NCBI RefSeq assembly: GCF_009720485.1
Contig: NZ_CP045245.1
Location: forward strand, 434,001 to 498,000
DNA: 64,000 nt
Direction of reading: 5' to 3'
Source: Cellulomonas sp. JZ18
Lineage (GTDB): Bacteria > Actinomycetota > Actinomycetes > Actinomycetales > Cellulomonadaceae
In this document: positions 51,887 to 60,567 of the stretch, in pieces
Layout of the letters: the number at the start of each line of letters is the position of its first letter
How positions within the stretch are numbered: position 1 is the stretch's first letter
Translations under genes and position numbers: made by a program
The notes under the pieces: model-generated
What the model saw: the letters and a program-made list of their open reading frames with translations, nothing else
Told to the model about the DNA's origin: nothing
Database searches by the model: none

Positions 51887-53017
51887 TCAGGGTCCCGGCC
51901 GCTCCGCCACCGTCCACCACGCCCGGTCGTCCACCCCGCCGGTCCCGACCGGCAGCCGGTCCGCGCGGCCTCGCTCCACCCGCAGCGCGCCGCCCGTCCC
52001 CGCGTGCACCAGGCGCACGCGGGACCCGGCGCGCCACGGCCCGCCGCCGTCGACGTCGACGCGCCACACGTCCTCCGCGGCCGGCGCCAGCGCCGGACCG
52101 CTCGGCGCCAGGCTCAGCCGCTGCCCCGTGCCGGTGCGCGTGAGCCGGACGTGGTCGCCGTCGACCAGGCGCCGGCTCCCCGCCGGCGCCGCGCCCTGCC
52201 GCCGGCCCGGCTCACCCGGCTCGTCCGCCGGCGTCACCGTCCACGCGGCGACCGGCCCGGGCGTGACGACGGCCGCCGTCCCGTGCGCGGCGAGCGCGCG
52301 TCCGCTCCACACGTGCAGCAGCCCGAGCGCGTCCCCGGCGTGCACCGCGGCCGACGGCCGGCGCGAGGCGCCCGGCAGCGGCGGCGGGCGCCGCGACGTG
52401 TACGTGTGCCGGAAGAACCCCCGCCACCGGCGCCCGTCCGACCCCACCCAGCCGTCCGGCGCGGGCACGAGCGTGACGTCCTCGCCCGGCTGGTTCGGGT
52501 CGAGCACGTGCAGGCGCAGGCGGCCCGACGCGTCGCGGTCGGCCCGGTGCGCGACGACCTGGTGGTTGTCGCCCGAGCGCAGGACGCCCCGCGCGACGAC
52601 CAGCCCGAGGACGACCGGCCGGCCGGCGTGCAGCGAGCGCAGCACCGACGGCACCTCCGCCCACGTCAGCGCGCGCACCCCCGTCAGCGGCGGCCGGTCC
52701 TCGTCGGGGAGCGCCGACCACGTGAGGAACCGCAGCGCCGACCACGAGCGGAACGAGTCGAGCTGACGGCGCTGCAGCAGGTCGGCGACCAGGTGCCCGT
52801 CCGGCGGCACGCGTCCCGGGGCGAACAGGCGGGCGGGCCAGTAGGGCACGGGGACACCGGCCCGCAGGTGGTCCAGCGACGCGTAGGACATGCCGCCGCA
52901 GCGTCCCGCGGTCGCGACGCGGGTGCCGGTCGGCAGCGTCGCGACGACGTTGACGAACCCGTTCGCGAACGCGAACGCGCCCGCCCCCGGGCCGTCCGGT
53001 CCCGCGCTCCCGCTCAT
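51887..53017 (-). CDS. Papain-like protein with C-H-(D/N) candidate triad and beta-trefoil tail
   Basis: 376 residues. After FANGFVNVV, the segment GRCGGMSYASLDHLRAG carries a Cys at the start of a helix; GDNHQVVAHRADRDASGRLR then gives His, and LHVLDPNQPGEDVTL gives Asp/Asn, the order of papain-like and C39-like peptidases. The C-terminal third has three similar units (LLHVWSGRALAAHGTA, VRLTRTGTGQRLSLAP, VRLVHAGTGGALRVERG), as in MIR/ricin-like trefoils. No signal peptide. The family is uncharacterised as far as I know. Confidence 0.7.
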   Translation of the reverse strand: MSGSAGPDGPGAGAFAFANGFVNVVATLPTGTRVATAGRCGGMSYASLDHLRAGVPVPYWPARLFAPGRVPPDGHLVADLLQRRQLDSFRSWSALRFLTWSALPDEDRPPLTGVRALTWAEVPSVLRSLHAGRPVVLGLVVARGVLRSGDNHQVVAHRADRDASGRLRLHVLDPNQPGEDVTLVPAPDGWVGSDGRRWRGFFRHTYTSRRPPPLPGASRRPSAAVHAGDALGLLHVWSGRALAAHGTAAVVTPGPVAAWTVTPADEPGEPGRRQGAAPAGSRRLVDGDHVRLTRTGTGQRLSLAPSGPALAPAAEDVWRVDVDGGGPWRAGSRVRLVHAGTGGALRVERGRADRLPVGTGGVDDRAWWTVAERPGP

Positions 53018-53184
53018 GCCGCCTCCACCGCCTGGTCCCCACCCGCGCGCCGTCCGCGCGACGCGCGCGGACCGCCGACGAGCCTGCCACCCGCCTCGTC
53101 CCGGGTCATCCCCTGGGGGTGGCGGCTCCGGCCCCGGCTCCGGTGTGCGGCCGGCCTCGGCTCCGGTGTGCGGCCGGGCACGGC

Positions 53185-53216
53185 GACGGCCCCGGTGCGC
53201 GTGCACCGGGGCCGTC
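53185..53216 (-). terminator. Terminator of the ABC transporter operon
   Basis: 14-bp arms GACGGCCCCGGTGC/GCACCGGGGCCGTC with loop GCGT, beyond the binding-protein gene stop at 53256. Confidence 0.8.
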
Positions 53217-53255
53217 GTCGGTCCCTGCCTGGTCCGGCCCGTGGGCCGGGGACGG

Positions 53256-54587
53256 TCAGCTGCCGATCGCGGCCTCGACCTCCTGGACGAACCGCTCGGC
53301 GGCGGCCTGCGGGGTCAGCGACCCGAACAGGACCTCCTGGTTGACGCGGCGGATGATCTCCGCGACCTCACCGGCGCCGACGGGCGGCACGGCCGGGCCG
53401 TCGACGATCTCGTCCTCGAGGTCCGCGAGGAACTCGGCGGCGAGCTTGTCGGTCTCGCCGAACTTGTCCTGCACCGCGGCGCGGACGTCGGTGTTGGCGG
53501 GCAGACCGCGGTCGGACAGCAGGATCTCGCCGGCCGCCTCGTCGTTGAGCAGGAAGTCGACGAGCTGCGCCGCCGCCTCCGGGTGCTCCGAGCGCGCCGA
53601 GATCGAGTAGTACATGGCCGGCTTGAAGTACATGCCGGTGCGCTCGCCCTCGGACTCGCCGGGCACCCGCAGCAGCTGCAGCGGACGGCCCGACGCGCTC
53701 TGGATCGCGCTGAGCTGGTTCGACCAGAACCACGCCATCGCGCCCTTGTTCGTGCCGATGAGCGACTGCTCCGGACCGCCGGCGTCGACCTCGACCGACG
53801 TGGCCGCGTCCGGCGTGCCGCCGCCGGCCTGCAGGTCGAGCGAGTGCTGCCACCACTCGGCCATCGTCTCCGGCTCGAAGCCGAGCGTGCCGTCCTCGGT
53901 GTAGAGCTGCTCGCCGCGCTGGCGGGCGAAGATCGAGAAGCCCGGCTCGTTGAAGCCGTAGTCCTGGGCGCCGCGGATCGTGCCGCCGCTCTTCGTGCTG
54001 ATCTCGTTGGCGATCTCGACGTAGTCGTCCCACGTCCACGTCGTGTCGTCCGGCATCTCGACGCCGGCGTCGGCGAACGCCTGCGGGTCGGCGACGACCG
54101 AGTAGACGTTCACGCCGCTGGCGACGCCGTACAGCTTGTCGTCGATGGTGCCCGAGGCGAGCACGTTGTCGTCGATCTTCGAGGTGTCGACGTCGAGCTC
54201 GTTGATGTCGGCCAGGACGCCGCGCGAGGCGTAGTCGGCGAGGAACCGCTCCTCCTGCGTGATGACGTCCGGGGCGTCGCCGCCCGCGACGCCGACCGCG
54301 AGCTTGTCGAAGTAGCTCGTCCAGTCGGTGTAGTCGGCCTCGACCGTGATGTGCGGGTACTTCTCCTCGAACGCGGCGATGACCTCCTGGGTCAGCGCGT
54401 GCCGGCTGTCGGAGCCCCACCACGACCAGCGGATCGTGACGGGCTCGTCGGAGTCGCCGCCGCCCGTGGAGCCGCCGCCGGCGTCGCCGCCGGAGTTGCC
54501 GGCGCAGGCCGTGAGGACGAGGGCTCCGACGGCCAGGAGCGCTCCGGTGCGGAAGCGGTGGCGTCGACGCGGGGTGGGGGTGCGCAT
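53256..54587 (-). CDS. ABC sugar-binding lipoprotein (CUT1 family)
   Basis: 443 residues. Lipoprotein signal with lipobox LTAC (Cys at about 28), followed by a Gly/Ser spacer. The domain has IRWSWWGSDSRHALTQEVIA, YPHITVEADYTDWTSYFDKL and DAPDVITQEERFLADYA, typical of family 1 oligosaccharide-binding proteins. Start ATG 54587. It is the third gene of the permease operon; no ATPase is encoded here, so a shared MsiK-type ATPase is assumed. Confidence 0.93.
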   Translation of the reverse strand: MRTPTPRRRHRFRTGALLAVGALVLTACAGNSGGDAGGGSTGGGDSDEPVTIRWSWWGSDSRHALTQEVIAAFEEKYPHITVEADYTDWTSYFDKLAVGVAGGDAPDVITQEERFLADYASRGVLADINELDVDTSKIDDNVLASGTIDDKLYGVASGVNVYSVVADPQAFADAGVEMPDDTTWTWDDYVEIANEISTKSGGTIRGAQDYGFNEPGFSIFARQRGEQLYTEDGTLGFEPETMAEWWQHSLDLQAGGGTPDAATSVEVDAGGPEQSLIGTNKGAMAWFWSNQLSAIQSASGRPLQLLRVPGESEGERTGMYFKPAMYYSISARSEHPEAAAQLVDFLLNDEAAGEILLSDRGLPANTDVRAAVQDKFGETDKLAAEFLADLEDEIVDGPAVPPVGAGEVAEIIRRVNQEVLFGSLTPQAAAERFVQEVEAAIGS

Positions 54588-54654
54588 GGCTCTCCTTGGG
54601 GTGGGCAGGACGGCGGTGTCCGTGCGGGGCGGGGAGGGTGCGGTGGTGCGGGTG

Positions 54655-55605
54655 CTACTTGATGCCGGTCGTGGCGATGCCCTTGACCAGGTACTTCTGG
54701 CCGAACAGGAAGGCGAGGAAGACCGGGATGATCGAGACGATCGACATCGCGAACATGGGGCCCCACGAGCTCTGGCCCGTGGAGTCCAGGAACGTGCGCA
54801 GCGCGACGGGCGCGGTGTGCATGTCCGGCTTGGTGAGGAAGATCAGCTGGCTGAAGAAGTCGTTCCAGGTCCAGATGAACGTGAAGATCGCGGTGGTCGC
54901 GAGGGCCGGCAGCGCGAGCGGCATCATGATGCGCGCGTAGATGCGCCCGTGGCCGCAGCCGTCGAGGCGGGCGGCCTCGTCGAGCTCCCGCGGGATGCCG
55001 CGGAAGAACTGCACCATGAGGAACACGAAGAACGCGTCCGTGGCGAGCAGCTTCGGCACGATGAGCGGCCAGAACGTGTTGATCCAGCCCACCTGCGAGA
55101 ACAGGATGTACTGCGGGACGATGATCACGTGGATCGGCAGCATGATCGACATGAGCATGATCGCGAACCACAGCTTGCGGCCGCGGAACTCCAGCCGCGC
55201 GAACGCGTAGGCCGCCATCGAGCAGGCCAGGAGGTTCCCGACGAGCGAGCCGAGCACGATGATCGCCGAGTTCATCAGGTAGTGGCCGAAGGGCCGGCCG
55301 AGCGCGTTCCAGCCCTCGGTGTAGTTCGTGAAGTCGGTCTGCGCCGGGATGAGCGACAGGTCGCGGAAGATGATCTCCGTCGGCTTGATCGAGCTCACGA
55401 GCAGCCAGATCAGCGGGTAGATCATCGCCACGGCGAGGGCGATCAGCCCGGCGTGCTTGAGCACGGAGCGGACGCGTCCGGGCCACGGGGAGCGACGGTG
55501 GGTCGCGGGGGCCTCGGCGGCGAGGGCCCGGGTGCGGTCGGCGAGGGTGCCGGCCGGGACGGGGGTGGCGGGAGCCGGTTCGGTGCGCACGCGGACCTCA
55601 GTCAT
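54655..55605 (-). CDS. ABC transporter permease, MalG type
   Basis: 316 residues with six membrane helices; the cytoplasmic EAA loop reads DEAARLDGCGHGRIYARIML-type (DEAARLDGCGHGRIYARIMM here). N-terminal 30 residues hydrophilic. It overlaps the upstream permease by 8 bases. Pairs with the MalF-like permease. Confidence 0.93.
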   Translation of the reverse strand: MTEVRVRTEPAPATPVPAGTLADRTRALAAEAPATHRRSPWPGRVRSVLKHAGLIALAVAMIYPLIWLLVSSIKPTEIIFRDLSLIPAQTDFTNYTEGWNALGRPFGHYLMNSAIIVLGSLVGNLLACSMAAYAFARLEFRGRKLWFAIMLMSIMLPIHVIIVPQYILFSQVGWINTFWPLIVPKLLATDAFFVFLMVQFFRGIPRELDEAARLDGCGHGRIYARIMMPLALPALATTAIFTFIWTWNDFFSQLIFLTKPDMHTAPVALRTFLDSTGQSSWGPMFAMSIVSIIPVFLAFLFGQKYLVKGIATTGIK

Positions 55606-56542
55606 CGTAGAAGACCCAGAACTTGGAGGCGAAGAAGTTGATCGCCGTCAGGGCGGCGACGATGAGCACGAGGAGCCACGCCATCGCGGACGCGTACCCC
55701 ATGTCGAAGGCGGTGAAACCGCGCTGGTAGAGGTAGAGCGTGTAGAACATCGTCGAGTCCGCCGGACCACCGGTCCCGCCCGAGACGACGAACGCCTGCG
55801 TGAACGACTGGAACGCGCCGATCACCTGCAGCACGAGGTTGAAGAACACGATCGGCGTGAGCAGCGGCAGCGTGATGTGGAGGAACTGCCGCACGCGCCC
55901 GGCGCCGTCGATCGACGCGGCCTCGTAGTACATCGTGGGGATCTGCCGCAGACCGGCGAGGAAGATGATCATCGGCGCGCCGAACGTCCACACGTGCAGC
56001 AGCACGAGGGTCCACAGCGCGGTGTCGGGGTCGGAGACCCAGCCGCGGCCGGGCACGTTGAAGAACGCCAGGAACGCGTTCACCAGGCCCTCGACGCCGA
56101 ACACCTGCCGCCACAGGATCGCGATCGCGACCGACCCGCCGAGCAGCGACGGCAGGTAGAACACCGACCGGTAGAACGGCAGGCCGCGCATGCCGCGGTC
56201 GAGCAGCAGCGCCAGGCCCAGGGCCGCCACGAGCTGCAGCGGCACGCCGACGAGCACGTAGGTGAACGTGACCCGCAGGGAGTTGTGCAGGCGCGTGTCC
56301 TCGAGCATCCGCGCGAAGTTGTCGAGGCCGATCCACTCGGGTGTCGACAGCAGGCTGTAGTCCGTGAAGGACAGGTAGGCGGACGCCACCATGGGGCCGA
56401 CCGTGACGAGCAGCAGGCCGGCGAACCAGGGGGCGAGGAAGACGGCGGCGGCGCGTCCGTCACCGCGGCGCAGGGGCGCGCGCCCGGGGGCGCGGCTCGG
56501 GCCTGAGCGCGCCGTGCGGCGCAGCTCGGAGACCACGGACAT
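55598..56542 (-). CDS. ABC transporter permease, MalF type
   Basis: 314 residues with six helices; EAA loop YEAASIDGAGRVRQFLHITL. First gene of the importer operon; ATG 56542. About 100 bp upstream lies the first LacI-type operator. Confidence 0.93.
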   Translation of the reverse strand: MSVVSELRRTARSGPSRAPGRAPLRRGDGRAAAVFLAPWFAGLLLVTVGPMVASAYLSFTDYSLLSTPEWIGLDNFARMLEDTRLHNSLRVTFTYVLVGVPLQLVAALGLALLLDRGMRGLPFYRSVFYLPSLLGGSVAIAILWRQVFGVEGLVNAFLAFFNVPGRGWVSDPDTALWTLVLLHVWTFGAPMIIFLAGLRQIPTMYYEAASIDGAGRVRQFLHITLPLLTPIVFFNLVLQVIGAFQSFTQAFVVSGGTGGPADSTMFYTLYLYQRGFTAFDMGYASAMAWLLVLIVAALTAINFFASKFWVFYDD

Positions 56543-56646
56543 CGTCGATCACCTCTTCGTGCTCGGCGTGGCCCGGGCGTCGTCGCCCGGGTTCCCGGTG
56601 GGGCGGCCCCCTCGCCCGAGCCGACCGCAGCGGCGGACATCGGAGG

Positions 56647-56661
56647 AGGAAACCGGTTCCC
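56647..56661 (+). promoter_or_regulatory. LacI-family operator O1
   Basis: GGAAACCGGTTCCC carries the AACCGGTT core and central CG of LacI operators, on the importer side of the divergent promoter. Confidence 0.6.
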
Positions 56662-56692
56662 GGCCGGGACGCTACCACGCGTCCCGAGCGTT

Positions 56693-56705
56693 GGGAACCG
56701 GTTTC
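56693..56705 (+). promoter_or_regulatory. LacI-family operator O2
   Basis: GGGAACCGGTTTC is the mirror of O1 and overlaps the -35/spacer of the LacI gene promoter, consistent with autorepression. Confidence 0.6.
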
Positions 56706-56797
56706 TTGTGGTGTAGTGTCCGGGTCGGACGGGGGCTCGGACGCGTCGACGGAGACGCCGGTCCAGGGGGCCCGCCGGAGCGAGCAGGAGGCCGCAC

Positions 56798-58780
56798 GTG
56801 ACGACAGAACGGCCGCAGACACGCCTGCCCCGCGCCGCGGCGACCATCGCCGAGGTCGCGACGGCCGCGGGCGTGTCCCGCGCGACGGTCTCGCGCGTGA
56901 TGAACGGCCGCGACACCGTCGACGCCGCGCTCGCCGCCCGCGTGCGGGAGGTCGCCGCCCGCCTGCACTACCGCCCCAGCACCGTCGCGCGCAGCCTGTC
57001 CCTCGGACGCACCGAGACCGTCGCCGTCGTCGTGCCCGACCTCGCGAACCCGATGTTCCAGCAGGTGCTCCGCGGCGTCACCGGGGCGGCCGGCGAGGCC
57101 GGCTACCGCGTCCTGGTGGCCGACACCGCCGAGCACGCGGGCGACGAGGAGCGCGTCGTCCTCGACGCCCGCACCCGCTGCGACGCGCTCGTCCTCGTCT
57201 CGCCGCGCATGCCCGAGCGCGCGCTGCGCGCCCTGCTGCCCCAGGTGCGCCCGGCCGTCGTCGTCAACCGCGCACCCGACGGCACGACGCCCACGCTCGA
57301 GATCGACTACGCCGACGGCATCGCGCAGATCGTCGACCACCTGCTCGGCCTCGGCCACCGGCACCTGCTCTACCTGGCCGGCCCGCCGGAGAGCGCGTCC
57401 CACCTGCGCCGCCTCGAGGCGCTGCGCGCCGCCGCCGCCCACCGGGCCGGCGTCCGCCTGTCGGAGATGCCCGCCGGCGCCACCGTCGAGGCCGGGTACG
57501 CCGTCGCCCAGGACGTGCTCGCCGCACGTCCCACCGCGGTGGTGGCCTACAACGACCTCGTCGCGTTCGGCCTGCTCGCCCGGCTCAACGAGCTGGGCGT
57601 CGCCGTGCCCGGCGACCTGTCCATCGTCGGGTTCGACGACGTCGAGCTCGCCCGCTTCGCGACGCCGTCGCTGACGACGGCCGCCGTGCCCCAGGCCGAG
57701 CTGGGACGGCTGGCGTGGGAGCACCTGCGCCCCGTCCTGGCGGGAGGAGACCCCGTGCAGGACCCCGCCCCGATCCGACCGACCCTCGCCGTGCGCGCCA
57801 GCACCGGCCCCGTGCCGCCGTCCGTCCGCCTCGCGCGGGCCACCGACGACGGCGTGCCGCGCGCCGACACCGCACCCCTGCGCGACGTCGCGTGGCGCCT
57901 GCAGGACGGCGTCCCCGCCGCCGAGGCCACCGCCGAGCTGGTCGGGGAGTCGACCGCCACGCACGTCGGCGAGCTGCCGCTCGCGCGGTACGTCACCGGT
58001 GCCGACCTGCCGCCCGTGCACGCGCCGCGCCCGTACCTGCACCCCGTGCACACGGCCGCCGGGAACGCGCTCACCGACGTGAGCCCCGTCGACCACCGGC
58101 ACCACTACGGGATGTCGTTCGCCGTGCCCGTCGTCAACGGCACGTCCTACTGGGGCGGGCGCACGTTTCTGCGCGACGAGGGCCCGACGCTGCTGCCCAA
58201 CCACGGCCGGCAGGTGCCGCGCACGCGGCGTGCGGCGGGGGCGGCGCTCGTGGAGGACGTCCTCTGGCTCGACGAGGGCGGCGAGCCCCTGCTGCGCGAG
58301 GACCGCACCCTGGAGGCGCACCCGTGGGGCGACGCGCGGGCGTGGGTGCTGCGCTGGTCGAGCACCCTGCACGCCGAGCACGGCGACCTGCGGATCGAGA
58401 GCCCCGCCACGAACGGGCGTCCCAACGCCGGGTACGGCGGCCTGTTCTGGCGGCTCGCCGCGGCGGACACCACCTCGGTCCTCGGTGAGGGGCTCGCCGG
58501 GGAGCAGGCGGTGCACGGGTCGCGCTCGCCGTGGCTGGCCTTCGTGCAGCGGCGCGAGCTGGCGTCGACGACCCTGCTGCTCGTGCAACCGCCCGAGCAG
58601 GTGCGGCCGTGGTTCGTCCGCGTCGCCGAGTACCCGGGGGCCGGACCGGCGCTGGCGTGGGACGCGGTGACGCACGTCCCCGCCGGCGGGACGCTCGAGG
58701 CCGGCCTCGCGGCCGTGCTGGTGGACCGGGCGCTGGGCGCCGACGAGGCGGCGGAGCTGGCGGTGCGGGCATGGGCGTGA
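56798..58780 (+). CDS. LacI-family repressor fused to a DUF6807 (PmoA-like) domain
   Basis: 660 residues. Residues 15-60: HTH TIAEVATAAGVSRATVSRVM. About 65-335: LacI sugar-binding core (VVPDLANPMFQQVLRGVTG, VVAYNDLVAFGLLARLNELG, IVGFDDVELARFATPSLTT), which normally ends the protein. Instead the frame continues without a stop into APRPYLHPVHTAAGNALTD, PVDHRHHYGMSFAVPVVNG and SYWGGRTFLRDEG, the His-rich DUF6807 signature, from about 345 to 660. GTG 56798 has AGGAGG upstream. The stop overlaps the oxidoreductase gene by 10 bases. An effector-modifying or second sensing role is conceivable. Confidence 0.9.
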   Translation: MTTERPQTRLPRAAATIAEVATAAGVSRATVSRVMNGRDTVDAALAARVREVAARLHYRPSTVARSLSLGRTETVAVVVPDLANPMFQQVLRGVTGAAGEAGYRVLVADTAEHAGDEERVVLDARTRCDALVLVSPRMPERALRALLPQVRPAVVVNRAPDGTTPTLEIDYADGIAQIVDHLLGLGHRHLLYLAGPPESASHLRRLEALRAAAAHRAGVRLSEMPAGATVEAGYAVAQDVLAARPTAVVAYNDLVAFGLLARLNELGVAVPGDLSIVGFDDVELARFATPSLTTAAVPQAELGRLAWEHLRPVLAGGDPVQDPAPIRPTLAVRASTGPVPPSVRLARATDDGVPRADTAPLRDVAWRLQDGVPAAEATAELVGESTATHVGELPLARYVTGADLPPVHAPRPYLHPVHTAAGNALTDVSPVDHRHHYGMSFAVPVVNGTSYWGGRTFLRDEGPTLLPNHGRQVPRTRRAAGAALVEDVLWLDEGGEPLLREDRTLEAHPWGDARAWVLRWSSTLHAEHGDLRIESPATNGRPNAGYGGLFWRLAAADTTSVLGEGLAGEQAVHGSRSPWLAFVQRRELASTTLLLVQPPEQVRPWFVRVAEYPGAGPALAWDAVTHVPAGGTLEAGLAAVLVDRALGADEAAELAVRAWA

Positions 58781-59961
58781 CCGAGTCGCCGCGCGTCGCC
58801 GTCGTCGGGGTCCACGGGCACGGGGCGTCGCACCTGCGGACCGTGCGCGGGCTCGCCGCCGCCGGACGGGCGCGGCTGTCCGCCGTCGTCGACCCGCGGC
58901 CCGTCGCCGGCACCGCGCTGACCGAGGCCGAGGCCGGTGCGCCCGGGCCCCTCGTCCCCGCCGACGCGCGCTGGTACCCGGACCTCGACGCGCTGCTGCG
59001 GGAGGCCCCGCCGGACGTCGTCGTGCTCGCCACGCCCATCCACACGCACCTGCCGCTCGCGTCGGCCGCCCTGCGCGCCGGCTGCGACGTGCTGCTCGAG
59101 AAGCCCACGGTGGCCTCGCTCGACGAGCACGCGGCGCTGCTCGACGTGGTGCGCGAGACGGGCCACCGCTGCCAGGTCGGGTTCCAGACGTTCGGCTCCG
59201 GGGCCGCCGACGAGCTCGCGCGGCTCGTCGCGTCCGGCGAGCTCGGCGAGGTGACGACCGTCGGCGCCGTCGGGACCTGGGTGCGCACGCGCGCCTACTA
59301 CGCGCGCTCCGCGTGGGCGGGGCGGCGCGTGCTCGACGGCGTGCCCGTCGTCGACGGGGTCGTGACGAACCCCCTCGCGCACGCGGTCGCGACCGCGCTG
59401 CGGGTCGCGGGGGCGACGCGGGTCGAGGACGTCGCGTCCGTCGACGTCGAGCTGTTCCGCGCCCACCCGATCGAGGCGGACGACACGTCGTCCGTCGTGG
59501 TGCGCGCCGCGGACGGCCGGACGGTCGCCGCCGGGCTCACCGTGTGCGCGCGCGAGCGGACGCCGGCCGTCGTCGTCGTGCGCGGCACCGAGGGTGAGGC
59601 GACCCTGCGGTACGAGGCCGACGAGCTCGACGTCCGCACGCCGCGCGGCGCTCGGACGATCCGCACCGGCCGTCGTGACCTGCTCACCGACCTGCTCGAC
59701 GCGCGCCGCGACCCGGCCGCCCGCCTGCGCTGCGACGTCGCCGACACGGGGGCGTTCATGGCGGTGCTCGATGCGGTCCGCGCGGCCCCCGACCCGCGCC
59801 CGGTGCCCGAGGACCTGGTCACGTGGGTGGGCGAGGGCGTCGACGCGCACCCCGTGGTCGCGGACGTCGAGGCGTGGTGCGCCGCCGTCGCCGACCGGGG
59901 CGAGGGCTTCGCCGCGGTCGGAGCCCCCTGGGCGCTCCCGGTCCCGTCCGCGACGGCCTGA
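58771..59961 (+). CDS. Gfo/Idh/MocA-family oxidoreductase
   Basis: 396 residues. N-terminal Rossmann loop VVGVHGHGASHLRTV and the EKP motif VLLEKPTVASL (catalytic Lys), followed by the alpha/beta domain (QVGFQTFGSG, HAVATALRVAGA). NAD(P)-dependent oxidation of a sugar or polyol. ATG 58771 overlaps the fusion gene; GTG 58777 is an alternative. Its operon partners suggest that the imported sugar is its substrate. Confidence 0.92.
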   Translation: MGVTESPRVAVVGVHGHGASHLRTVRGLAAAGRARLSAVVDPRPVAGTALTEAEAGAPGPLVPADARWYPDLDALLREAPPDVVVLATPIHTHLPLASAALRAGCDVLLEKPTVASLDEHAALLDVVRETGHRCQVGFQTFGSGAADELARLVASGELGEVTTVGAVGTWVRTRAYYARSAWAGRRVLDGVPVVDGVVTNPLAHAVATALRVAGATRVEDVASVDVELFRAHPIEADDTSSVVVRAADGRTVAAGLTVCARERTPAVVVVRGTEGEATLRYEADELDVRTPRGARTIRTGRRDLLTDLLDARRDPAARLRCDVADTGAFMAVLDAVRAAPDPRPVPEDLVTWVGEGVDAHPVVADVEAWCAAVADRGEGFAAVGAPWALPVPSATA

Positions 59962-59990
59962 CCCGCCCCGTCCACCCACCGGCCCCACCC

Positions 59991-60066
59991 GTCGAGTCCG
60001 CCGCTTCGCACGCGAGTTCGGCAGCTCCAGGTCGCTGACTGGCCGTGGAACTGCCGAACTCGGCGG
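59991..60066. repeat. 76-bp palindromic repeat, family 1, copy C
   Basis: Left end GTCGAGTCCGCC, right end GCCGAACTCGGCGG, core TTCGGCAGCTCCAGGTCGC. Confidence 0.75.
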
Positions 60067-60168
60067 AGGGGACGGAGGCCGGGATCCGTGCCGTCAGCGC
60101 TGTCCGTGCTAGCCGCGCTGCCCGTGCTGACCGGCTGTCCGGGACCCCACCCGCGGTCGCCCCCACCC

Positions 60169-60242
60169 GCCGAGTTCGGTGGTTCGTGTGCGAGTTCGGC
60201 AGGTTCAGGTCGCTAACCGGGTGCGGAACTGCCGAACTCGGC
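60169..60242. repeat. 76-bp palindromic repeat, family 1, copy D
   Basis: Left end GCCGAGTTCGGT, right end GCCGAACTCGGC, core TTCGGCAGGTTCAGGTCGC. It is 178 bp from copy C. Confidence 0.8.
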
Positions 60243-60283
60243 ACTCGGCACGGGGCGGGGCGGGGGACTGCAGAAGGGCGGGG

Positions 60284-60484
60284 TCAGTCGTCCGGGGTCA
60301 GGGAGGACTGCTTGTGGGCCGCCTGCTTGCCGCTCTTCTCCGACTCGACGATCCAGTACGGGTCGTCCTCGGACGCGCGGAACTGCTGGCCGTCGAACTC
60401 GAAGTCCTCGGTCCGCCGCTCGACGGTCCGCCCGTGGGTGCGGCCCTGCGACGTGTTCCAGCTGACCTTCTGACCCGTCCGCAT
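60284..60484 (-). CDS. DUF2945 (Tudor-like, HVA1-type) protein
   Basis: 66 residues: MRTGQKVSWNTSQGRTHGRT then FRASEDDPYWIVESEKSGKQ and AAHKQSSL. This G-x-x-V-x-W-x-x-x-x-G pattern and the C-terminal AAHKxSxL are diagnostic of DUF2945. Function unknown. ATG 60484. No co-directional partner overlaps it. Confidence 0.85.
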   Translation of the reverse strand: MRTGQKVSWNTSQGRTHGRTVERRTEDFEFDGQQFRASEDDPYWIVESEKSGKQAAHKQSSLTPDD

Positions 60485-60523
60485 GCCGTCGACGTTAGGC
60501 CCGCGCCGCCGGTCCGGCACCCG

Positions 60524-60561
60524 GGCGTGCCGCGTCCCGGAGGGGTGGGACGCGGCACGCC
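60524..60561 (-). terminator. Terminator of the CBM2-PL11 gene
   Basis: Perfect 15-bp arms GGCGTGCCGCGTCCC/GGGACGCGGCACGCC, 7 bases beyond the stop at 60568. Confidence 0.85.
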
Positions 60562-60567
60562 GGTCCG

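Larger units (their letters stand above)
56543..56797. other. Divergent promoter region of the importer and LacI fusion
   Basis: 255 bp with two operators (56647-56661, 56693-56705) and the lacI-side promoter: TTGGGA (56691-56696), 17 bp, TAGTGT (56714-56719). No ORF. Confidence 0.7.
59962..60283. other. Intergenic region with two copies of the 76-bp repeat
   Basis: 322 bp between the oxidoreductase and the DUF2945 gene. It holds repeats C and D (59991-60066, 60169-60242) and no ORF or promoter that I can identify. Confidence 0.7.
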
